Shown here: piece by piece, positions 34,591-42,407 of the stretch | Layout of the letters: each line of letters starts with the position of its first letter | Numbering within the stretch: the stretch's first letter is position 1 | NCBI GenBank assembly: GCA_022798105.1 | Contig: JAAWLV010000003.1 | Coordinates: 1 to 42,407 of the forward strand | Direction: 5' to 3' | Source of the DNA: Hungatella sp. | GTDB lineage: Bacteria; Bacillota; Clostridia; Lachnospirales; Lachnospiraceae | DNA length: 42,407 nt | Notes under the pieces: model-generated | The model's input: the letters and a program-made list of their open reading frames with translations, nothing else | Told to the model about the DNA's origin: nothing | The model's database searches: none | Program-made: the position numbers and the translations under genes

Positions 34591-34864
34591 CGGGATTTGC
34601 TCACGCAAGGTGTTTCCGGCAGGGGCGCAGGTTCGATGCTGCTGCGGAATGGTGCCTGTTTTATCGGCAGTAACGGTTTGTGTATCGTTATCGGGGCAAA
34701 GCTGTTTATATGTTTGGGAGACAGCAAAAAAGTGTGTTGTCAGAACCTGTAAATACGGTATTTTTACGGCTTTCCATATAATTGAGTGAAGGCGATGTTA
34801 TTGTGAGCCTGGGAGAATCTGTCGGCTATGCATAAACCTTACTGCTGATAAAGCACATATCTTT

Positions 34865-35119
34865 TTGCTATAAAGTAGAACCTGCGACCCTACCGGAAAC
34901 ACCTTGCGTGAGCAAATGTTGGTCAGCGAATTTAAGGTTTTGCCAGTCAGAGAAGGAGGGATGTCCCGGCAGGGTGAATATATGCCATGGAGATGAGACC
35001 AGGGAATCAGGAGGGCATAACCCCTCCTGATTTCCGCTTTAGGGGCTCATCGGAATGTTTGGCATATCTGAACCCGGACACCACACAGATTCTCCCGGGC
35101 ACCACAACAGCATCGCCCT
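34865..35119 (-). repeat. Structured palindromic repeat, copy R4 (mixed arms)
   Basis: In minus orientation it has the 5' arm of R1 (35068-35096) but a 3' arm and tail of the R2/R3 type, so the outer arms no longer pair well. Its inner hairpin is perfect: AATCAGGAGGG (35006-35016) pairs with CCCTCCTGATT (35022-35032). It looks like a recombinant between the two kinds of copy. Confidence 0.8.
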
Positions 35120-35411
35120 AATTCTTTTGCCATCTTGCACAAGAAATCGTTCTTAAGTTCCTAATTTCATTTCCGCTACGTCTCCCTCATCTGGGCCTGA
35201 TCCTCCACAAAGCAGTACTGCCTTGCGGAGATTCCAGTGAATAAAGCACCCGCTGTCTACGTCCTCTGCACGTTTGCAAAGCTAGACATAGACACCGCTA
35301 CGATGTCGCTTTGCAGACAAAAGATGCCGCAGATATCTGGCACTTTTTTCACCGTTATTTCCGCAAGGCAGTACTTGAGCGTGTTTGACGGAAAGCATTT
35401 CCAAACACACC

Positions 35412-36449
35412 TTAGAGCTCCCTGGACCAGTAGAGGATTCCGTCCCGGCTTACGCGGGAGCATTCTCCTGAGTCATAGAGATACTCCAGGCAGGAAAATG
35501 TCTTGGTGAGAATCATCTTTATCTTGATAATCTGGTTGTTTCTGTCCGGGGCCGGAAGCGGCGATATGCCGTAGGCCTGGAAAGCCACCTCCATGACAGT
35601 CATGGGCCCGGAGGCGAACGCGATTATGTGGCGGATTAAATCCAGCTTTTTATAGTAGGCGTCCAGGATCGTTTCCACAATGGCCGAGGCGTCCTTAAAA
35701 GGCTTGTTGTGGGACGGATATATCGTACAGCCCCGGTACTGCTCCTCAAACGAGGAGAGAGACTTAAAATACATCTGCAGAAGGTGCTCATTCATGTAGG
35801 CGGTGGCCACGATGGGGACGATGCCATCGATTAGCTGGTCCGCAGAGAAGAGGATGGCATGTTCTCTGTCACAGAGCCCCATCTGGCCGAAAGTGTGGCC
35901 TCTTAAAGGCACCGCCCGGAAGCGGTAGCCGCCATAGCAAAACAGCTGATCCTTCTTTATGGGGGAGTACGGGAAGGCCTTTTCCCCCAGAAGAGTTTTC
36001 TTCCCGGGTTTTTTCAGCTGTTTGTTGAGAGCCATAAAGTCCTCCCACAAAGAGGGAGTCAGCTCCTTTGTTACTCCTACGGTTCTCAAGACCCGCAGCT
36101 GCTCGTCCAGAGCCTTTTCGCTGCGGCTGTAGTAAAGGCAGTCGTAGGGGTGCCTGTCCTCCTCCGGGTTCATGAAAATCCGGGCCCCCCTGTCAGAGAG
36201 GATCCGGGCCAGGCCTGTGTGGTCGTGGTGCTTGTGGGTCAGGAATACATCCAGATCCCAAAAGGCAATCCCCTGCTTTTTCAAAGCATCCTCCAGGGCG
36301 CAGAGGCTCTCTTGGTTTTGAAAGCCGGCGTCGATGAGCAGGCTTCTCTGCCCGGACTGTCCGGGAATCAGGAAAATGTGAATCTCGTTTACACTGTTGG
36401 TACGATCATACAGGGTGATCTCATAAATACCCGGCGCACATTCAGTCAT
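35412..36449 (-). CDS. Metallo-beta-lactamase fold hydrolase, 345 aa
   Basis: The metal motif THKHHDHTG (HxHxDH) near residue 92 and the later GHTFGQMG, FSADQLI and PSHNKPF place it in the MBL-fold group with two bound metals. The C-terminal 90 residues form an extra helical region of the kind seen in MBL-fold hydrolases (winged-helix-like). The substrate is unknown; lactone or thioester hydrolysis are common in the group. It follows the GH1 gene by 17 bp on the same strand, so the two form an operon. ATG 36449 is preceded by a modest GGACGGACC-like site. Confidence 0.85.
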   Translation of the reverse strand: MTECAPGIYEITLYDRTNSVNEIHIFLIPGQSGQRSLLIDAGFQNQESLCALEDALKKQGIAFWDLDVFLTHKHHDHTGLARILSDRGARIFMNPEEDRHPYDCLYYSRSEKALDEQLRVLRTVGVTKELTPSLWEDFMALNKQLKKPGKKTLLGEKAFPYSPIKKDQLFCYGGYRFRAVPLRGHTFGQMGLCDREHAILFSADQLIDGIVPIVATAYMNEHLLQMYFKSLSSFEEQYRGCTIYPSHNKPFKDASAIVETILDAYYKKLDLIRHIIAFASGPMTVMEVAFQAYGISPLPAPDRNNQIIKIKMILTKTFSCLEYLYDSGECSRVSRDGILYWSREL

Positions 36450-36466
36450 GGGATAGGGTCCGTCCT

Positions 36467-38179
<1,713 letters not shown>

Positions 38180-38235
38180 GACAGTTAAATTTTACCATGG
38201 AGGGTATAGGTTGTCAATTCAGACGGGCAAATCTA

Positions 38236-38265
38236 TTGACAGGTTGGGAAAAACAGGGGTATAAT
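38236..38265 (+). promoter_or_regulatory. Sigma-A promoter upstream of cysK
   Basis: TTGACA (38236-38241), an 18-bp spacer and a perfect TATAAT (38260-38265). A transcript would include copy B of the leader block, giving about 230 nt before cysK. Confidence 0.7.
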
Positions 38266-38291
38266 TCCGCCATAAACCATTGATGTATTCT

Positions 38292-38476
38292 CTAAGTCTC
38301 TTTGTGCCTGATTTTGTGAGATGTTTTTTGTCAGATGTGCATAAATTTATGAGGCGTATGTGGAACGTATGTTGATTAAATTTATGTGCATATGGCGGAA
38401 AATCAGCCAATCAGCCAATCAGCCAATCAGCCAATCTGCCACAAAGGCAGGTGCAGGAGAGATTCCGGGAGTACAT
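38292..38476 (+). repeat. Duplicated leader block, copy B, in the cysK leader
   Basis: Second copy of the block at 37971. The stem around ATAAATTTAT is kept although bases changed: TGTGC with GCGTA pairs through G-U where copy A has TGCGC with GCGCA. The 8-bp repeats are at 38401-38440 (four plus a variant). Confidence 0.9.
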
Positions 38477-38502
38477 ATTGAGGATGGGAGGAGGAAAAGG
38501 AT

Positions 38503-39435
38503 ATGTCCAGGATTTATAAAAGCGCTGACCAGCTAATCGGAAAAACCCCCCTTTTGGAGCTGGGGGGTATTGAGAGGGAGCTTGGCTTAAAGGCGAGGAT
38601 TCTGGCCAAGCTGGAGTATTTTAATCCGGCAGGCTCTATAAAGGATCGGGTTGCCAGGGCTATGATTGAGGATGCCGAGGCAAGGGGGCAGCTTACGAAG
38701 GACTCGGTAATCATCGAGCCCACATCCGGCAACACAGGGATCGGACTGGCAGCCGTGGCTGCGGCCAGGGGATACCAGGTTATCATCACCATGCCGGAGA
38801 CCATGTCCGTGGAGCGCAGGCAGATCATGAAAGCCTACGGCGCCCAGGTGGTGCTTACAGAGGGAGCTAAAGGGATGGAGGGGGCCATCAGGAAGGCAGA
38901 GGAGCTGGCGGAGGAGATCCCCGGGGCTTTTGTCGCCGGACAGTTTGTAAATCCCGCCAATCCCAGGGCCCACTACGAACACACAGGGCCGGAGATCTGG
39001 GAGGATACAGAAGGGCAGGTGGATATCTTTGTGGCCGGCGTGGGAACCGGAGGCACCATCACCGGCGCAGGCGGATATCTTAAAAGCCGAAATCCCCATG
39101 TGAAGGTGGTGGCGGTGGAGCCGGCGTCCTCGCCGGTGCTTTCCTTGGGGGTTGGTGGAGCCCACAAGATTCAGGGGATCGGCGCAGGGTTTGTCCCGGA
39201 GGTTCTGGATACGACCATTTATGATGAGGTTATCCGGGTTGAGGACGAGGCAGCCTTTGGGGCGGGAAAGCTTGCGGGCCGCAAAGAGGGCGTGCTGGTG
39301 GGGATCTCCTCCGGCGCCGCCCTGTCAGCCGCCATAGAACTGGCAAAGAGGGAGGAAAATGAAGGAAAAATGATCGTGGTGATCCTTCCCGATACGGGGG
39401 ATCGGTACCTGTCAACGCCGCTGTTTGAGGATTGA
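38503..39435 (+). CDS. cysK: Cysteine synthase (O-acetylserine sulfhydrylase), 310 aa
   Basis: PLP enzyme forming cysteine from O-acetylserine and sulfide. Lys47 in [11 protein letters not shown] binds [14 protein letters not shown] binds the substrate; [10 protein letters not shown] holds the PLP phosphate. The end, [13 protein letters not shown], is typical of CysK. Full length. A GGAGGAGG site precedes the ATG. The leader contains a duplicated block and tandem repeats; no T-box signature (GGTGGNACC) was found. Followed after 35 bp by a sugar kinase gene, with no evident metabolic link. Confidence 0.96.
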   Translation: MSRIYKSADQLIGKTPLLELGGIERELGLKARILAKLEYFNPAGSIKDRVARAMIEDAEARGQLTKDSVIIEPTSGNTGIGLAAVAAARGYQVIITMPETMSVERRQIMKAYGAQVVLTEGAKGMEGAIRKAEELAEEIPGAFVAGQFVNPANPRAHYEHTGPEIWEDTEGQVDIFVAGVGTGGTITGAGGYLKSRNPHVKVVAVEPASSPVLSLGVGGAHKIQGIGAGFVPEVLDTTIYDEVIRVEDEAAFGAGKLAGRKEGVLVGISSGAALSAAIELAKREENEGKMIVVILPDTGDRYLSTPLFED

Positions 39436-39470
39436 CTTCCGCAAACAAAGGTTCTGGAAGGAGGAGGGTT

Positions 39471-41081
39471 ATGGCAGCACAACAAGAGACCGTGATCCGG
39501 TGGATCAGGGAGGAGAGGACGGTTTTGGGGATCGAACTTGGATCCACCAGGATAAAAGCAGTACTCATAGGGGAGGATCACAGCCCTATAGCCGCAGGGA
39601 ACCATTGCTGGGAGAACCGGTTGGCGGACGGGGTCTGGACCTATACTCTGGAGGATATCTGGGGAGGCCTTCAGGAGGCTTACAGAAATCTGGCCTGTGA
39701 TGTGAAGGAGCGCTGGGGAGAAGATCTGCGGAAGGTAAAAGCCATGGGGATCAGCGCCATGATGCACGGCTACATGGTGTTTGACAGGGAGGGAAAGCTT
39801 CTGACGCCTTTTAGGACCTGGCGCAATACCATGACCGGGGAGGCATCCCGCAGGCTGACAGAGCTTTTCAACTATCCTGTTCCCCAGCGGTGGAGCATTG
39901 CCCACCTGTATCAGGCCATCTTAAACGGGGAAGACCATGTGGGCCGCATTGACTATATGACTACCCTGGAGGGGTATGTCCACTGGAAACTGACCGGGCA
40001 GAGAGTGCTGGGAATTGGGGATGCGGCGGGCATGTTTCCTGCAGACAGCCGCACCCATGATTTTGACCAGGCTATGGCGGAGGCTTTTGACCGTCTTATT
40101 GAGGAGCGCCGTTATCCGTGGAAGCTGCGGGACATTCTGCCCAGGGTCCTGACGGCGGGAGAGGACGGCGGAGTTCTGACCCGGGAGGGAGCCGGGCTTT
40201 TGGATCCCGGCGGCACCCTGCAGCCGGGGATTCGGATGTGTCCGCCGGAGGGGGACGCGGGAACCGGTATGGCGGCTACCAACAGCGTCCGGCCCCGCAC
40301 AGGCAACGTGTCCGCGGGGACCAGCGTATTTGCCATGGTGGTTCTGGAACATCCGCTGAAAAAGGTTCACCCGGAGATCGATCTGGTGACTACGCCTGCG
40401 GGAGATCCGGTGGCCATGGTCCACTGCAACAACTGCACTTCGGATCTCAACGGATGGGCGGGGCTTTTCGGGGAGTTTGCCGGGGCGCTGGGGGCGGAGG
40501 CTGATTCGGACAAAGTCTTTGGCCTGCTCTACAAAAAAGCCATGGAGGGGGATCCGGACTGCGGAGGGCTTCTGGCCTACAATTATGTGTCAGGGGAGCA
40601 CATTACAGGATTTGAGGAGGGAAGGCCTCTGTTTGTCCGGTGCCCGGGAAACCGGTTTACCCTTGCCAATTTTATGCGCGCCCATCTTTGCACCGCGTTT
40701 GGGGCCTTAAAGCTGGGGCTTGACATCCTTTTTAAGGAGGAGGATGTGAAGCTGGATCTGCTTTTAGGCCACGGCGGATTGTTTAAGACCCGGGGAGCGG
40801 GCCAGGAGCTTATGGCTGCGGCGGCCAAAGTTCCGGTGGCGGTAATGGAGACGGCAGGGGAGGGCGGCGCCTGGGGCTGTGGGTTGCTGGCCGCCTACAT
40901 GGTCTGGAAAAAGGAGAACGAGACTTTGGATGAGTATCTGGAGCGGGCGGTGTTTGCAGGGAAGACAGGCTGCACAACCCGGATTCCCTCTAAGGAAAGT
41001 ATTGCCGGGTTCGAACGCTTTATGGAGCGGTACCGGGCCGGGCTTTCGGTGGAGCGGGCAGCGGTGGACAGCCTGAGATGA
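39471..41081 (+). CDS. FGGY family carbohydrate kinase, 536 aa
   Basis: ATP-dependent sugar kinase of the ribulokinase/xylulokinase family. [15 protein letters not shown] is the first phosphate motif; [14 protein letters not shown] and [19 protein letters not shown] are the adenosine and second phosphate regions. ATG 39471 follows AAGGAGGAGG; a TTG at 39432 overlapping cysK is unlikely. AraD follows 59 bp downstream, so an L-ribulose or L-xylulose type sugar is likely, but I cannot fix the substrate. No isomerase or sugar carrier is within the window. Confidence 0.88.
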   Translation: MAAQQETVIRWIREERTVLGIELGSTRIKAVLIGEDHSPIAAGNHCWENRLADGVWTYTLEDIWGGLQEAYRNLACDVKERWGEDLRKVKAMGISAMMHGYMVFDREGKLLTPFRTWRNTMTGEASRRLTELFNYPVPQRWSIAHLYQAILNGEDHVGRIDYMTTLEGYVHWKLTGQRVLGIGDAAGMFPADSRTHDFDQAMAEAFDRLIEERRYPWKLRDILPRVLTAGEDGGVLTREGAGLLDPGGTLQPGIRMCPPEGDAGTGMAATNSVRPRTGNVSAGTSVFAMVVLEHPLKKVHPEIDLVTTPAGDPVAMVHCNNCTSDLNGWAGLFGEFAGALGAEADSDKVFGLLYKKAMEGDPDCGGLLAYNYVSGEHITGFEEGRPLFVRCPGNRFTLANFMRAHLCTAFGALKLGLDILFKEEDVKLDLLLGHGGLFKTRGAGQELMAAAAKVPVAVMETAGEGGAWGCGLLAAYMVWKKENETLDEYLERAVFAGKTGCTTRIPSKESIAGFERFMERYRAGLSVERAAVDSLR

Positions 41082-41140
41082 CAGGCAGGATTGAAAACTA
41101 TTTGACGGAAAAGATTTGACGGGAAAGAAGAGGGGAATTT

Positions 41141-41845
41141 ATGTTAGAGGAATTGAGAAGGCAGGTGTGGGAGGCCAACATGGAGCTTTCCAGGAGAGGG
41201 CTGGTGACCTACACATGGGGGAATGTCAGCGGTATTTTTCGGGAAGAAGGGCTGGTGGTCATTAAGCCCAGCGGCGTGGAGTACGAAAAGCTGACCCCCG
41301 GGATGCTGGTGATCCTGGATCTGGAGGGAAACCGGGTAGAGGGAGATTTGAATCCTTCATCCGATACCCCTACCCACCTGGAACTGTACCGGGCCTTTCC
41401 CGGAATCGGAGGCGTGGCCCATACCCACTCGGTTTATGCCACGGCCTGGGCCCAGGCGGGAAGAGGGCTTCCCTGCTACGGAACGACCCACGCAGATTAT
41501 TTTTACGGGGAGATCCCCTGTACCAGGAACCTTACTCCCCAGGAGATCGGGGAGGGCTATGAAAAAAACACGGGAAAAACCATTGTGGAGGCATTTGACG
41601 GCAGAAATCCGGCCTATGTGCCGGGAGTCCTGTGCAAAAACCACGGCCCCTTTACCTGGGGCAGAGACGCGGCTCAGGCCGTGTATCACGGGGTGGTTTT
41701 AGAGGAGGTGGCCAGGATGAATCTGATGACGGAGCTGTTAAGCCGCGGCGGAGACTGCAGGGCCCCAAAGTCCATGGTTGAGAAACATTTTTCCCGGAAA
41801 CACGGCCCGGACGCTTACTACGGGCAGCGGCGGGAACAATCATAA
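41141..41845 (+). CDS. araD: L-ribulose-5-phosphate 4-epimerase, 234 aa
   Basis: Class II aldolase/AraD family. VTYTWGNVSG at the N-terminus, KPSGVEYEKLTP, the metal-binding HTHSVYATAWAQ and THADYFYG, and the NHGPFTWG segment match AraD, not the shorter FucA forms. It converts L-ribulose 5-phosphate to D-xylulose 5-phosphate. It probably works with the kinase just upstream. ATG 41141 has a GAGGGGAA site. Length is normal. Confidence 0.93.
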   Translation: MLEELRRQVWEANMELSRRGLVTYTWGNVSGIFREEGLVVIKPSGVEYEKLTPGMLVILDLEGNRVEGDLNPSSDTPTHLELYRAFPGIGGVAHTHSVYATAWAQAGRGLPCYGTTHADYFYGEIPCTRNLTPQEIGEGYEKNTGKTIVEAFDGRNPAYVPGVLCKNHGPFTWGRDAAQAVYHGVVLEEVARMNLMTELLSRGGDCRAPKSMVEKHFSRKHGPDAYYGQRREQS

Positions 41846-41917
41846 TAAACTTTTAAGCAGTGGGAACATGTTACCGAAAAGGGAGTAAATTTTAAGAAAA
41901 AGAAGGAGGAAGCAGTT

Positions 41918-42259
41918 ATGCCGTTTATTGATTCGAAAATTACAGTGTCTGTCAGCAGGGAGAAGAAGGAGGAGATTAAGGCAAAGCTTGGCCAGGCTAT
42001 AACTGCGCTGCACAAGACGGAGCATTATCTGATGGTTGGCATTGAGAGCGATTATGATCTGTGGCTGGCGGGAAAGAAGCTGGAGAAGGGGGCCTATGTG
42101 TCCGTAAGCCTGTACGGAAGCGCGTCTCCGGAGGACTATGACAGGATGACCGGAAGGATATGCGAGATCCTGAACCAGGAGCTGGGTATCCCTGCCTCAT
42201 CAGTTTATGTGACCTACCATCCGGTGACAGATTGGGGATGGAACGGAAGGAATTTTTAG
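41918..42259 (+). CDS. MIF-like tautomerase, 113 aa
   Basis: A small protein of the macrophage migration inhibitory factor / phenylpyruvate tautomerase family. Pro2, exposed once Met is removed, is the catalytic base (MPFIDSKITV). A C-terminal WGWNGRNF is the family's closing motif, and the length equals MIF. The middle has Lys33 or Lys34-like positions shifted, so activity is not certain. ATG 41918 follows AAGGAGGAAG. It is the last gene, 72 bp after araD, and may belong to the same unit. The natural substrate of bacterial homologues is not known. Confidence 0.85.
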   Translation: MPFIDSKITVSVSREKKEEIKAKLGQAITALHKTEHYLMVGIESDYDLWLAGKKLEKGAYVSVSLYGSASPEDYDRMTGRICEILNQELGIPASSVYVTYHPVTDWGWNGRNF

Positions 42260-42310
42260 GTTCTTGAGAAGGGTTGGTTGCGGAAAATGGGTAAATAATG
42301 AAATTGCTGT

Positions 42311-42407
42311 TTAATTGAGTGAGCAAATGGGGCGGATTTGGTCGTGGGGCCAGGGAGAGAAGGCAGGCTGTGTGCCGTTCGTGTTCAGATATGCCAAACA
42401 TTCCGAT
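42311..42407 (+). repeat. Structured palindromic repeat, copy R5, cut by the window end
   Basis: The bases match 34366-34462 (copy R3) with few changes, including the left flank and the first arm. The copy stops at the window edge in the conserved core (ACATTCCGAT). Confidence 0.9.

Noticed and set aside
33744-34789. Two small frames with the shared peptide KRKPVGVRPSCFPGL
   Set aside because: They follow the repeat core and its copies; the conservation is explained by the DNA/RNA structure, with no start signals. Such peptides are commonly annotated but I do not support them as genes.
35237-35509. 90-residue plus-strand frame downstream of R4
   Set aside because: It overlaps the end of the MBL hydrolase gene, has no ribosome site and no recognisable family.
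38266-38502. T-box or SAM riboswitch before cysK
   Set aside because: No T-box GGTGGNACC motif, no SAM-box pattern and no terminator before the start codon were found.

Overview
The window looks like chromosomal DNA of an anaerobic gut-type Clostridia, most likely a Lachnospiraceae member of the Enterocloster/Lachnoclostridium kind. This is inferred from gene families (ferredoxins, Etf/Fix flavoproteins, BaiCD-like and CaiB/BaiF-like enzymes, strong AGGAGG ribosome sites) and from a repeat family whose spurious translations resemble hypothetical proteins I remember from that group. No rRNA or tRNA gene and no CRISPR array was seen. Both ends lie inside copies of the same repeat, so the window may be a whole contig that broke at repeats.

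Layout. 1-4.8 kb: a repeat copy, a ferredoxin and an Fe-S membrane protein, a MATE exporter behind a possible attenuator, a DUF2156 protein and a GNAT acetyltransferase. 4.8-11.1 kb: an SDR dehydrogenase and a YkvI-like transporter (minus strand), a CaiB-like CoA-transferase, an MFS carrier and a second CaiB-like CoA-transferase (minus strand). 11.3-22.5 kb: a tight ten-gene operon of fixC, a BaiCD/FadH-type Fe-S flavoenzyme, a crotonase, an acyl-CoA ligase, a CaiA-like acyl-CoA dehydrogenase, a TIGR03084-like protein, a second fixC, fixX, etfB and etfA. 22.8-28.0 kb: rpoN (sigma-54), a sigma-54-dependent activator, and fixA-fixB. 28.1-33.7 kb: menA, menG, a polyprenyl diphosphate synthase, an M20 amidohydrolase and a carboxylesterase. 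33.7-35.4 kb: three copies of the structured repeat. 35.4-42.4 kb: an MBL hydrolase and a GH1 glucosidase, a duplicated leader with 8-bp tandem repeats in front of cysK, a sugar kinase, AraD, a MIF-like tautomerase and a last, cut-off repeat copy.

How the parts work together. The centre combines relatives of every enzyme class of the enterobacterial carnitine pathway (CaiA, CaiB, CaiC, CaiD and FixABCX) with a bile-acid-type flavin reductase, two unrelated carriers, an SDR and two sets of electron-transfer flavoprotein. I read it as a CoA-dependent pathway that reduces an imported unsaturated or hydroxylated carboxylic acid. Electrons would pass through Etf/Fix to FixC-FixX and possibly to menaquinone, whose late synthesis genes lie next to fixAB. 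Six well-spaced -24/-12 (sigma-54) promoters, including two divergent pairs, precede the catabolic, transport and fixAB units, and rpoN and its activator are encoded in the middle. The cluster therefore looks like a self-contained sigma-54 regulon. The substrate cannot be read from the sequence; there is no BCCT carnitine carrier or CaiE in view.
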